Assembly: GCA_016284175.1 (NCBI GenBank) | Contig: JAEEOJ010000031.1 | Coordinates: 17,713-81,712, forward strand | Source of the DNA: Lachnospiraceae bacterium | Lineage (GTDB): Bacteria; Bacillota; Clostridia; Lachnospirales; Lachnospiraceae | Length of the DNA: 64,000 bases | Reading direction: 5' to 3' | Part shown: positions 1 through 9,728 of the stretch, piece after piece | Position numbering within the stretch: the first letter of the stretch is position 1 | Layout of the letters: every line of letters starts with the position of its first letter | Notes under the pieces: model-generated | Database searches by the model: none | The model's input: only the letters and a program-made list of their open reading frames with translations | Told to the model about the DNA's origin: nothing | Translations under genes and position numbers: made by a program

Positions 1-59
1 GATTTAGTTCGCATACAAAAGACATATTAACATAAAGTATTTAATATGTAAACAAATAT

Positions 60-2228
60 TTATTTTTTGTCTTCTTCTGTATTTTCTCCTTGGTTAGAAA
101 ACTGCCTTTTATGTTCTTCAGCAATCTGTCTGACTTCGTCTTCCGCTTCAATGAAAACCTGAGCTACGATGGGATCAAAATGAGTTCCTGCACCCTTTTT
201 GATAATATCCATAGCATCTTCAAACTTCATGGCAGGTTTGTAAACTCTCGCTGACACAAGTGCATCAAATACATCGGATACGGCCATTATACGAGCCGAC
301 AAAGGAATATCATCCCCCTTTAAGCCATAAGGATAACCGGAACCGTCGTATTTTTCATGATGATAAGCCGCAATATTCTTAGCTTCTTTAAGATAATCCG
401 AAGTGGATGAAATCTTCATCGCATTGTCGATTATAATCTCACCTTCGGTTGTATGCTTCTGCATCTTCTTGAATTCTTCGTCGTCAAGTCTTCCGTTCTT
501 ATTAAGTACAAGATCGGAAACCTTAATCTTACCTACGTCATGTAAAGGTGCGGAATTTGCAACTTCATAAATATATTCATCAGTAAGAATATCTGTAAAA
601 TATCCTTTTTCTTTTAACTTTCGTAAAAGGAGCTCAACGTAAGCTGTTGTCTTTTTGATATGGTCTCCCGTACTCTTATCACGGCTTTCCACAAGGTCTG
701 CCATAATATAGATAAGACCGTTCTGCATCCTGGAGATTTCTTCGCTCTTTCTCTTTACATCTTCCAGATACTCGACAGTTTCACCGAATGTCTTCGAAAG
801 AGAATCATAAAGAGTCTCAATTTCATCACCTGTTGAAATCTTAAGTTCATTGATTCTGTCTACTCCCTTTTCAAGTGCCTCATCGTTATTGTATGCAAAT
901 TTTCTCGCTGCAAATGTCATGGCATCAATAGGATATGTAAGGCTAAACTGCATATGCCACATGCAGTAGACAAGAATCATTATAAAGAAGCCCAGGAACA
1001 GTGATAATACTTTTACGAGGAAGCTTATACCGTTGGTTGTAACCTGTTCCATACTGATATCTGCACATGCATAGCAGACACATTTATGATTGGAGTCATA
1101 AACGGGTTCATAGCAGGTAAGAAGCCATCCGAAAGTATCATCTGTAACAACTGGCTTGATTTCCTGACCTGAAAGAAGAGATGGAATATAATCAGAAAAC
1201 GACTCGTCAAATTCAACTACATCTCCGAGTTTACCGCCTTCCATTTCCTCGGTATCAAGGTCAAATACAACATGACAGCCGTCAGGCATTATTTTATATA
1301 CATAAATATATTTAATATCCGGTGAACTTGCTTTTATTTTACGAAGTTTATTCATTGTGTCGGCATAATCCACCGAGCTGGTTCCTTCTTCGAAATAATC
1401 GTCTACTCTGTCACCGTCAACTGTACTTGCTACAATAGAAGCAACATTTTTGGCAGTAAATGTATACTGCTCATAAGCGAAATTCTGATAAAGAATATAA
1501 CTGATTGCAGTCGTAACAGTCGCAACAAATACCATTACCGCACCGATAATAAAGATTATCTTTGTTCTTAAAGGAGCTTTTCTGCTTGCATTATTATGTA
1601 CCTCTTTAATCTCGTCTTTGTTAAGAGGTTTCTGCTTCCAGTGTGTAAGCGCCAGCATAGAAGCAAATTTTTCAGGAACAATTTTGATTACTATAAATAC
1701 AATTACAACCGTAATGGATTTATCGAGTAAATCAATTGCGGAATCGGAAATTAACTGAGCAAAGAAAACATTAACCTTTCCGCTTGCAAGAAGAGACTGC
1801 GCAAAGGGCGCGGAAATTCCTTCTCCCATTCCGAAACCGTACATAAAATATGTAAGGAGTGAACCGATTACACCGCCTATAAATGCAAATACAGGAATTG
1901 TTAAAATAGCTTTATAGAATTTATCAAAGAATCCCTTATCATAAAAGTATCTTGCAGTAACTGAAAGAAGAACGCTGATTACCGCATAATAAGCATTCGC
2001 AGGATCCGCTGTGAAATTGATAATATTTGAACAGTATCCGACGATAATGCCGGGAAGATAGCCACCGAGAATCGATGCCAAAAATGTTCCTACGCTGTCA
2101 AGGAACAAAGGAAGATGAAAATGGCCTACCAGTCTGTTTAATCCGATATTAATCAGAATAAAAAGGCCATAAAAAACTACACGCTTAATAAACGACTTAA
2201 ATCCGCCGGAAATTCCCTCTTTTTCCAT
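60..2228 (-). CDS. HD-GYP domain c-di-GMP phosphodiesterase with N-terminal multi-TM domain, extracytoplasmic Cache-like sensor and HAMP-like linker
   Basis: ORF 60..2243; HDVGK, HHEKYDGSGYP and GTHFDP motifs of HD-GYP; start probably the internal ATG at 2228 (MEKEG) preceded by AAAGGGG. Confidence 0.88.
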   Translation of the reverse strand: MEKEGISGGFKSFIKRVVFYGLFILINIGLNRLVGHFHLPLFLDSVGTFLASILGGYLPGIIVGYCSNIINFTADPANAYYAVISVLLSVTARYFYDKGFFDKFYKAILTIPVFAFIGGVIGSLLTYFMYGFGMGEGISAPFAQSLLASGKVNVFFAQLISDSAIDLLDKSITVVIVFIVIKIVPEKFASMLALTHWKQKPLNKDEIKEVHNNASRKAPLRTKIIFIIGAVMVFVATVTTAISYILYQNFAYEQYTFTAKNVASIVASTVDGDRVDDYFEEGTSSVDYADTMNKLRKIKASSPDIKYIYVYKIMPDGCHVVFDLDTEEMEGGKLGDVVEFDESFSDYIPSLLSGQEIKPVVTDDTFGWLLTCYEPVYDSNHKCVCYACADISMEQVTTNGISFLVKVLSLFLGFFIMILVYCMWHMQFSLTYPIDAMTFAARKFAYNNDEALEKGVDRINELKISTGDEIETLYDSLSKTFGETVEYLEDVKRKSEEISRMQNGLIYIMADLVESRDKSTGDHIKKTTAYVELLLRKLKEKGYFTDILTDEYIYEVANSAPLHDVGKIKVSDLVLNKNGRLDDEEFKKMQKHTTEGEIIIDNAMKISSTSDYLKEAKNIAAYHHEKYDGSGYPYGLKGDDIPLSARIMAVSDVFDALVSARVYKPAMKFEDAMDIIKKGAGTHFDPIVAQVFIEAEDEVRQIAEEHKRQFSNQGENTEEDKK

Positions 2229-2441
2229 AGGAGCCCCTTTCATTAATCACAAAGAAAAATAAATATATTGTAAAACTCCCAACCAGATTTATTATATCTG
2301 AAATAATTTTAAAATAAACGGCTTTTAAACAGATTTATAATCAATAATACAAGAAAATATCGGATTAGTCATTTTATTGTCTTTTAGCAGTCTGTGTTTT
2401 GTTCTGTTTGACTATTTTTAAACAAATTTTACTTTTATTTT

Positions 2442-3527
2442 CTATCGTTTTCTTAAGTTCCTTCTTACTCTGTTAATATGTCTTTCAAACTCTCCGCTGT
2501 CCAATAAATTCGATACGACAAGCTGTTCGAGAGTCGGTACCGGGCATGAATAAAACGATGTTTTTTCTTCGAATTTTTCAAGCAGATTTAACGGCAGGAG
2601 CATATACGCCATTCTTAAAGATGGAGAAATTGTCCTCGTAAAAGTATTAACATATATTACACACCCCTTCTTATCCATCGAGAAAATCGTATCAACAGCT
2701 TTTCTGGAGGGCGTGAATTCCGATTCGAAATCATCTTCTATTATTATTCCGCCTATTTCGTTGGCCCACTGTAAATATTCATTTTTCTTGCCGGCTGATG
2801 CACTGACACCCGTTGGAAAGCTTCTGTACGGAGTGATATGAAGAATACCTGCTTTACTCTTTCTTAACTCACTGCTTTCTATACCGTCCTTACCAAGTTT
2901 AAGAGTTTCCGTTGTTACCCCGTCAGATTCATATACTTCTTTAATCCTCGAATAACCGGGAGTTTCTATACCGTATATAACATCTGTTCCAAGCGTCCTT
3001 ACTATCATCGCATAAAGGTACTCTGCTCCGGCGCCAATCATAATCTGCTTGGGAGAAACATGAATATGTCTGCTTCGTAAAAGATACTCGCTTATGGAAT
3101 TTCTTAGTTTCATTATTCCGAAAGTCGGTGATTTCTGCATGATATCATCTGGCATTGTAGATAATACGTGTCTGACTGTTTTGGCATATACATCAAAGGA
3201 AAAATAATATGATTCGTCCTTAAAAGAATCGTTATATAATTTTAAGCCTGAAGAAGTTTCATCATTTATTTCCGTTTCTTTGTTTACAGTATTCTGATTA
3301 CCGTAAAAAGTATCTCCTGCTTCGTATACAACAAAGTAACCGCTCTTCTCGACACTTTCTATATAACCTTCATCCAGAAGAAGTTCATAAGCATGTTCAA
3401 CGGTTATTATGCTTACTCCCCACTGATCTGCCAGTGTTCTTTTAGAAGGCAGTTTGCTGCCTGTTTTATATACGCCTTCTGTTATTTCTTTTTTCAGGCT
3501 TTCATAAATAGATAAATACTTCTTCAT
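2442..3527 (-). CDS. MocR/GabR-type regulator (GntR wHTH + aminotransferase-like domain), C-terminally short and lacking the PLP lysine
   Basis: N-terminal GntR motif (GSKLPSKRTLADQWGVSIITVEHAYELLLDEGYI); aminotransferase fold I motifs; protein stops at HINRVRRNLRKR. Confidence 0.82.
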   Translation of the reverse strand: MKKYLSIYESLKKEITEGVYKTGSKLPSKRTLADQWGVSIITVEHAYELLLDEGYIESVEKSGYFVVYEAGDTFYGNQNTVNKETEINDETSSGLKLYNDSFKDESYYFSFDVYAKTVRHVLSTMPDDIMQKSPTFGIMKLRNSISEYLLRSRHIHVSPKQIMIGAGAEYLYAMIVRTLGTDVIYGIETPGYSRIKEVYESDGVTTETLKLGKDGIESSELRKSKAGILHITPYRSFPTGVSASAGKKNEYLQWANEIGGIIIEDDFESEFTPSRKAVDTIFSMDKKGCVIYVNTFTRTISPSLRMAYMLLPLNLLEKFEEKTSFYSCPVPTLEQLVVSNLLDSGEFERHINRVRRNLRKR

Positions 3528-3654
3528 AATTTATCCTCAATTAAAATCTGGTATTGTCGTAATTCCGATTCTATACAATTTTATATATCCAAATTGATAT
3601 TATCTTTTTTTATATTATTTTTCAACCGGGTTAAACTCTTAATTGCCATTTTAA

Positions 3655-3684
3655 ATAAAAAAGGACTTACAAAACGTAAGTCCC
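3655..3684 (-). terminator. intrinsic terminator downstream of 3705..4268
   Basis: minus-strand GGACTTAC-gtttt-GTAAGTCC-like stem followed by TTTTTTA. Confidence 0.7.
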
Positions 3685-3704
3685 TTAAGTATCTTTTATG
3701 ATTT

Positions 3705-4268
3705 TTACAATTCGGCAAACTCTCCGCCGGCTGTATCGGTTTCATAATTACCGAAGCCGTATTCGGGCTCATTTTTCATAATTAAAAGAATGCTGATTGC
3801 ATACACAAGCGGAACAAAGAAGCCGATAATCGAAAGGATCAGTGCTTTCTCCGAATCACAACCGTACGTAACATGAATATCGTACATTTTTCTTATACTT
3901 ACGGCACAAATAAATACTGCAAGTGCCGCATCCAAAAGTTGTCCGAGAACAGGAACAAGGTTTAATCCTGCAATAATACCCGAACCGAAGTAAATGGCAA
4001 TTATGGAAACAATCGCAACCGTGGCTCTTTTATCTGTATCAACTATGTTGAAAATCTTGAAGTTTCTCTTAGGTAACGTGTATTCAAGATATGTCTGTGC
4101 AATAGGGATAAAAGCAAGCCAGGGATATTTGTGCCCTGCATTTTTAGCCATAACAAACAATGCAATTGCAGGAAGAAGGTAACCTGCAAGAAACGCTGTA
4201 AGGCCTATAACTCCGGCAATAACAACCGTAATAGTGTATGTAAACAAAGATGTAATAAATGTTATCAT
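3705..4268 (-). CDS. multi-pass membrane protein of unknown function
   Basis: ORF 187 aa with several hydrophobic segments. Confidence 0.7.
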   Translation of the reverse strand: MITFITSLFTYTITVVIAGVIGLTAFLAGYLLPAIALFVMAKNAGHKYPWLAFIPIAQTYLEYTLPKRNFKIFNIVDTDKRATVAIVSIIAIYFGSGIIAGLNLVPVLGQLLDAALAVFICAVSIRKMYDIHVTYGCDSEKALILSIIGFFVPLVYAISILLIMKNEPEYGFGNYETDTAGGEFAEL

Positions 4269-4285
4269 ATAAAAACTCCTAAAAT

Positions 4286-4313
4286 AAAGGGAAAGCTGTT
4301 CGCTTTCCCTTTG
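4286..4313 (-). terminator. intrinsic terminator downstream of ppdK
   Basis: AAAGGGAAAGC-gaaca-GCTTTCCCTTT stem then ATTTT. Confidence 0.75.
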
Positions 4314-4322
4314 TAATAATGA

Positions 4323-6950
4323 TTAGTTTCTAGCGATTGCAGCCTGTGCAGCGGCAAGTCTTGCAATAGGAACTCTGAAAGGTGAACATGATACATAATC
4401 AAGTCCGATCTTGTCACAGAACTCTACTGACTGAGGATCTCCGCCGTGCTCACCGCAGATACCGATGTGAAGGTTAGGATTTACAGGCTTACCGAGTTTG
4501 ATAGCCATTTCCATAAGTTTGCCAACACCGGTCTGATCAAGCTTAGCAAAAGGATCGTTCTCAAAGATCTTTGTATCGTAGTAAGCTTCAAGGAACTTAC
4601 CTGCATCGTCTCTTGAGAAACCGAATGTCATCTGTGTAAGGTCGTTTGTACCGAAGCAGAAGAAATCAGCTTCTGTTGCAATCTCGTCAGCTGTAAGAGC
4701 AGCTCTGGGGATTTCAATCATTGTACCTACTTCGTATTTAAGATCAACGCCTGCAGCTTTGATTTCTGCATCTGCTGTCTCAACTACAATCTTCTTAACA
4801 ACCTTTAATTCCTTAACATCACATACAAGAGGAATCATGATTTCAGGCTTCATGTTCCAGTCGGGATGAGCCTTTGAAACATTGATAGCTGCACGAATAA
4901 CAGCCTTTGTCTGCATCTTTGCAATTTCAGGATATGTAACTGCAAGACGGCATCCTCTGTGTCCCATCATAGGGTTAAACTCATGTAATGAATCGATGTA
5001 TTCTTTAATCTTTTCAACACTCTTGCCCTGTGAATCAGCGAGTTTCTGAATATCAGCTTCTTCTGTAGGAACGAACTCATGAAGAGGAGGATCAAGGAAT
5101 CTGATAGTAACAGGACATCCTTCAAGAGCTTCGTATAACTGTTCGAAGTCACCCTGCTGATAAGGAAGGATCTTTTCAAGAGCTGCTTCTCTTTCTTCTT
5201 CCTTGTCTGAGCAGATCATTTCACGGAATGCAGCAATTCTGGATTCCTCGAAGAACATATGCTCTGTACGGCAAAGTCCGATACCTTCTGCACCGAGTTC
5301 TCTTGCTTTCTTAGCATCAGCAGGAGTATCAGCGTTTGTACGAACCTTAAGTCTTCTGTATTTGTCGGCCCATGCCATAACACGTCCGAACTCACCGGCA
5401 ATCTTTGCATCAACTGTTGCAATCTTACCGTCATAAATATTACCCGTTGTACCGTCGATTGATAACCAGTCGCCTTCATGGTATTCCTTGCCTGCAAGAG
5501 TAAACTTCTTATTAGCTTCGTCCATAGCGATTTCGCCACAACCTGATACGCAGCATGTACCCATACCACGAGCAACAACTGCTGCGTGAGATGTCATACC
5601 GCCACGAACTGTAAGGATACCCTGAGCAACCTTCATACCTGTAATATCTTCAGGTGATGTCTCAAGTCTTACAAGAACAACCTTCTCACCTCTGCCTGCC
5701 CATTCTTCAGCATCTTCTGCAGAGAATACGATACGTCCGCAAGCAGCTCCGGGTGAAGCGCCAAGGCCTTTGCCTGCAGGTGTTGCAGCCTTAAGTGCAG
5801 CCTGATCGAACTGAGGATGAAGAAGTGTGTCAAGGTTTCTCGGATCAATCATTGCTACAGCTTCTTTTTCTGTTCTCATACCTTCGTCTACGAGGTCACA
5901 TGCAATCTTTAAAGCAGCCTGAGCTGTTCTCTTACCGTTTCTTGTCTGAAGCATGTAAAGCTTTCCGTGCTCAACGGTAAATTCCATATCCTGCATATCT
6001 CTGTAATGATTTTCAAGAGTTTTGCAGACATCTTTAAACTGTGCGAATGCTTCGGGGAACTTCTCTTCCATTTCAGCTATCTTCATGGGAGTTCTTACAC
6101 CTGCAACAACGTCTTCGCCCTGTGCGTTTGTAAGGAATTCACCGAATAAGCCTTTGTTTCCTGTAGCGGGGTCTCTTGTAAATGCAACACCGGTACCACA
6201 GTCATCACCCATGTTACCGAAAGCCATTGACTGTACGTTTACTGCTGTACCCCATGAATAAGGGATATCGTTGTCACGTCTGTAAACGTTAGCTCTGGGG
6301 TTGTCCCATGAACGGAATACGGCTTTGATTGCACCATATAACTGCTCCTTGGGATCTGAAGGGAAATCTGTGCCGATTTTTGATTTATATTCAGCCTTAA
6401 ACTGATTAGCAAGTTCTTTAAGGTCATCAGCAGTAAGTTCTACGTCCTGCTTAACACCTTTCTTTTCCTTCATCTGATCGATGAGTTCTTCGAAGTATTT
6501 CTTACCTACTTCCATGACTACGTCAGAATACATCTGAATGAATCTTCTGTAGCAGTCCCAAGCCCAACGGGGATTGTTAGACTTCTCAGCGATAACGCCT
6601 ACAACATCCTCATTAAGACCAAGGTTAAGAATTGTATCCATCATACCGGGCATTGATGCTCTCGCACCTGAACGAACGGAAACAAGTAAAGGATTCTCAA
6701 GGTCACCGAACTTCTTACCGGTAATTTCTTCCATCTTTAAAATATACTCATCAATCTGAGCCTTAATCTCAGAATTAATTTCTCTTCCATCCTCATAATA
6801 CTGAGTACATGCCTCTGTTGTGATGGTAAATCCCTGAGGCACGGGCAAACCGATATTGGTCATCTCCGCAAGATTGGCGCCCTTTCCGCCAAGGAGATTA
6901 CGCATATCAGCGCTACCTTCTGTAAATAAATATACCCATTTCTTTGCCAT
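4323..6950 (-). CDS. ppdK: pyruvate, phosphate dikinase
   Basis: 875 aa; KWVYLFTEGSADMRNLLGGKGANLAEM N-terminus, GGMTSHAAVVARGMG phosphohistidine motif, C-terminal PEP-utilising barrel. Confidence 0.97.
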   Translation of the reverse strand: MAKKWVYLFTEGSADMRNLLGGKGANLAEMTNIGLPVPQGFTITTEACTQYYEDGREINSEIKAQIDEYILKMEEITGKKFGDLENPLLVSVRSGARASMPGMMDTILNLGLNEDVVGVIAEKSNNPRWAWDCYRRFIQMYSDVVMEVGKKYFEELIDQMKEKKGVKQDVELTADDLKELANQFKAEYKSKIGTDFPSDPKEQLYGAIKAVFRSWDNPRANVYRRDNDIPYSWGTAVNVQSMAFGNMGDDCGTGVAFTRDPATGNKGLFGEFLTNAQGEDVVAGVRTPMKIAEMEEKFPEAFAQFKDVCKTLENHYRDMQDMEFTVEHGKLYMLQTRNGKRTAQAALKIACDLVDEGMRTEKEAVAMIDPRNLDTLLHPQFDQAALKAATPAGKGLGASPGAACGRIVFSAEDAEEWAGRGEKVVLVRLETSPEDITGMKVAQGILTVRGGMTSHAAVVARGMGTCCVSGCGEIAMDEANKKFTLAGKEYHEGDWLSIDGTTGNIYDGKIATVDAKIAGEFGRVMAWADKYRRLKVRTNADTPADAKKARELGAEGIGLCRTEHMFFEESRIAAFREMICSDKEEEREAALEKILPYQQGDFEQLYEALEGCPVTIRFLDPPLHEFVPTEEADIQKLADSQGKSVEKIKEYIDSLHEFNPMMGHRGCRLAVTYPEIAKMQTKAVIRAAINVSKAHPDWNMKPEIMIPLVCDVKELKVVKKIVVETADAEIKAAGVDLKYEVGTMIEIPRAALTADEIATEADFFCFGTNDLTQMTFGFSRDDAGKFLEAYYDTKIFENDPFAKLDQTGVGKLMEMAIKLGKPVNPNLHIGICGEHGGDPQSVEFCDKIGLDYVSCSPFRVPIARLAAAQAAIARN

Positions 6951-7004
6951 ACCTATTTGTTCCTCCTTTGAAACTCAGATTTTGTAAAACTTACAATAAC
7001 GGCA

Positions 7005-7034
7005 AATAAAAACTAGGAACGTATCTTTACGTTC
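7005..7034 (-). terminator. candidate leader terminator upstream of ppdK
   Basis: minus-strand GAACGTA-aaga-TACGTTC perfect 7-bp stem followed by CTAGTTTTTATTT, about 55 nt before the ppdK start. Confidence 0.45.
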
Positions 7035-7084
7035 TTAATTTTCCCTAATAAGAAACGGCCTTAAATAACCGTTAAATATTCAAT

Positions 7085-7147
7085 TCCTAGGTCTCGCCGG
7101 GATATATTTCAGAATAGAAACACTTTTCATTCCCGTGAAACCTAGAA
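7085..7147 (-). promoter_or_regulatory. structured 5' leader element of ppdK (class unassigned)
   Basis: minus-strand CTAGGTtTCacGGG ... CCCGgcGAgACCTAG long-range stem enclosing GAATGAAA-agtg-TTTCtATTC hairpin; located in the 258-nt ppdK upstream gap. Confidence 0.45.
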
Positions 7148-7148
7148 T

Positions 7149-7157
7149 ATTATATCA
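7149..7157 (-). promoter_or_regulatory. extended -10 promoter element for ppdK
   Basis: minus strand TGATATAAT. Confidence 0.5.
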
Positions 7158-7207
7158 CAAGAGAATAATTAGTTCCATAATTTTTTATACTTTATGTGAA
7201 CTAATTT

Positions 7208-8164
7208 TTATCCTTCAAATTCAACTGTGGCAGCTGTACTTCCGTCCGGATTAAGATAAACATATCTTAATTTAACTGTATCTTTTACGTTCGAAGGTAT
7301 TTTTACCATATCCAATGTCCTCTGTTTAACATCATCGGTAAAATAAGCATCGGTTTCTGCCTGAACATCTCCGACATTATATGCATATGTATAAGTATAA
7401 GTAAGTTCATTTCCCACACATTCACATGTTAAATCAGTATATGCATCAGGATTTGAAGCAAGTAACTGTTCTGCGTTTACATCCCAGTAATCAGTTCCGA
7501 ATGTGGATTCAAAATAATGCTGAACAGTGCCTTCCTCGGCATCTGTTTCAAAAGCTTTATATTCGGCATCCAAATCCTCATAAGCTACAACATCGGCTGC
7601 TACGGAACCGTCATTGTTATAGTAAATAAACTCCATTTCCATGGGATCTTTAACATCAATTACAGTACGTAAAGCATCAAAAAGTTTTCCTTTTGCGGAT
7701 TCTGTGTTTGTTTCAACTACAGCCTGCGCATCTCCGAGATAATCGGCATAATAATATTCATAAATCATTCTGTTACCGGAAAATGATACTTTCATATCCG
7801 TATAAACATTCTTGTATTCATCGGGAAGATTAGAAAAACTGTCTAAATACATTTTATTCTCGGGAGCCGTGAAGAAATCTTCAAGATTTTCATATGCATA
7901 TTCTTTTTCGGGAGCAGCCTCTTCATTCGGTTCTTGTTCTGTATCTTTATTTTCATTATTCAAACTATTGTTTAATTTTTCTGCGGATTCTTTAAATGCT
8001 TCAATGTCAAAATCATTCTCAATATCAACACCCAAATCTTCTACATATAAAGCCTCGGTTTCAGGTTCATTCTTAGAAGATGAAAGGTCGGGAAGTCCGC
8101 ATGCAGCAAGAGCACAAAAAGCAACAGCCGAAACAATTATTAAATACAGTCTTTCTTTTTTCAT
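7208..8164 (-). CDS. secreted lipoprotein with two copies of a ~100-aa domain (DUF4854-like)
   Basis: signal peptide plus lipobox CALAACG; internal repeat (YYADYLGDAQAVVETNTESAKGKL / YAYNVGDVQAETDAYFTDDVKQR). Confidence 0.75.
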   Translation of the reverse strand: MKKERLYLIIVSAVAFCALAACGLPDLSSSKNEPETEALYVEDLGVDIENDFDIEAFKESAEKLNNSLNNENKDTEQEPNEEAAPEKEYAYENLEDFFTAPENKMYLDSFSNLPDEYKNVYTDMKVSFSGNRMIYEYYYADYLGDAQAVVETNTESAKGKLFDALRTVIDVKDPMEMEFIYYNNDGSVAADVVAYEDLDAEYKAFETDAEEGTVQHYFESTFGTDYWDVNAEQLLASNPDAYTDLTCECVGNELTYTYTYAYNVGDVQAETDAYFTDDVKQRTLDMVKIPSNVKDTVKLRYVYLNPDGSTAATVEFEG

Positions 8165-8194
8165 TTACTCATTTCCTTTCTGTTTTTACACATA

Positions 8195-8227
8195 AAAACC
8201 CTCATTTATTAATTAAACGAGGGTTTT
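8195..8227 (-). terminator. intrinsic terminator downstream of glyS
   Basis: AAAACCCTC ... GAGGGTTTT inverted repeat with flanking A/T runs. Confidence 0.75.
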
Positions 8228-8236
8228 ATACACTGA

Positions 8237-9634
8237 TTAAAAAGTAAATTTATCTGCAAAATATGCATCAAGATCCGCTATAGCAACTCTCTCCTGCTCC
8301 ATGGAATCACGGAAACGTACGGTTACGCAATTGTCATTTTCTGAATCAAAATCATATGTAATGCAGAAAGGAGTACCGATTTCATCCTGTCTTCTGTATC
8401 TCTTACCGATATTTCCTCTGTCATCGAATTCACAGTTATACTTCTTTGAAAGCTCTGCAAAAATCTTCTCTGCACCTTCGTTAAGCTTCTTTGATAAAGG
8501 AAGAACACCGATTTTAACTGGTGCAAGTGCAGGATGGAAACGCATTACTGTACGCATATCCGGAGCTTCCTCGGTGCCGAGGTTTTCTTCATCGTAAGCT
8601 GCGCAAAGAAATGCAAGAACAACTCTGTCACAACCGAGTGAAGGCTCAACTACGTAAGGAATGTATTTTTCATTTGTTTCATCATCAAAGTAAGACATAT
8701 CCTGCTTGGATACTTCCTGATGCTGTGTAAGGTCATAATCTGTTCTGTCAGCGATACCCCAGAGTTCGCCCCATCCGAACGGAAATAAGAACTCAATATC
8801 TGTAGTACCCTTTGAATAGAAGCAGAGTTCTTCGGGATCATGGTCACGAAGTCTCATTTCGTCTTCCTTAATACCGAGGCTTAAGAGCCAGTCACGGCAG
8901 AAGCCTCTCCAGTACTGGAACCAGTCAAGGTCTGTACCGGGCTTGCAGAAAAATTCAAGTTCCATCTGTTCGAACTCTCTTGTTCTGAAAGTAAAGTTAC
9001 CGGGTGTGATTTCGTTTCTGAAAGACTTACCGATCTGTCCGATACCGAAAGGAACTTTCTTTCTGGAAGTTCTCTGAACGTTCTTAAAGTTAACGAAAAT
9101 ACCCTGAGCTGTTTCAGGTCTTAAGTATACTGTATTCTTAGCATCCTCGGTAACACCCTGAAATGTCTTGAACATAAGGTTAAACTGTCTGATATCTGTA
9201 AAGTCATGCTTACCGCAGGTAGGACAGGGAACAGCATTGTCTTTGATAAATGCCATCATTTCGTCCTGTGAAAAAGCATCAATGGGCTTGGGTAAAGTAA
9301 TGCCCTTCTCTTCTGCGAAATCTTCGATAAGTTTGTCTGCTCTGAATCTTTCGTGGCACTGCTTACAATCCATTAAAGGATCGGAAAAACCGCCGAGATG
9401 GCCTGACGCAACCCATGTCTGAGGGTTCATTAAAATGGCACAGTCAACACCTACGTTGTAAGGGTTTTCCTGTACGAATTTCTGCCACCATGCTTTTTTA
9501 ACATTATTCTTAAGCTCTACGCCGAGATTACCGTAATCCCATGTATTAGCAAGACCACCGTAAATTTCGGAGCCGGGATAAATAAATCCTCTGCCTTTCG
9601 CAAGAGCTACAATTTTGTCCATTGATTTTTCCAT
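8237..9634 (-). CDS. glyS: glycyl-tRNA synthetase, single-chain dimeric type
   Basis: 465 aa; class II motifs ([39 protein letters not shown]). Confidence 0.96.
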   Translation of the reverse strand: MEKSMDKIVALAKGRGFIYPGSEIYGGLANTWDYGNLGVELKNNVKKAWWQKFVQENPYNVGVDCAILMNPQTWVASGHLGGFSDPLMDCKQCHERFRADKLIEDFAEEKGITLPKPIDAFSQDEMMAFIKDNAVPCPTCGKHDFTDIRQFNLMFKTFQGVTEDAKNTVYLRPETAQGIFVNFKNVQRTSRKKVPFGIGQIGKSFRNEITPGNFTFRTREFEQMELEFFCKPGTDLDWFQYWRGFCRDWLLSLGIKEDEMRLRDHDPEELCFYSKGTTDIEFLFPFGWGELWGIADRTDYDLTQHQEVSKQDMSYFDDETNEKYIPYVVEPSLGCDRVVLAFLCAAYDEENLGTEEAPDMRTVMRFHPALAPVKIGVLPLSKKLNEGAEKIFAELSKKYNCEFDDRGNIGKRYRRQDEIGTPFCITYDFDSENDNCVTVRFRDSMEQERVAIADLDAYFADKFTF

Positions 9635-9728
9635 TTGTATCCTCCGGTATTAAAACACTTGTATTTCTAATTATCTTTAAAACTTTTTACAATTATACAT
9701 ATATGATAAATTAATGTCAAAGCATTTA

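Noticed and set aside
5203-6759. Several 60-120 aa ORFs on both strands inside ppdK
   Set aside because: Shadow ORFs of a well-supported conserved gene.
9635-9728. Possible T-box leader for glyS
   Set aside because: The gap is under 100 nt and I found no T-box sequence, specifier loop or terminator pair.
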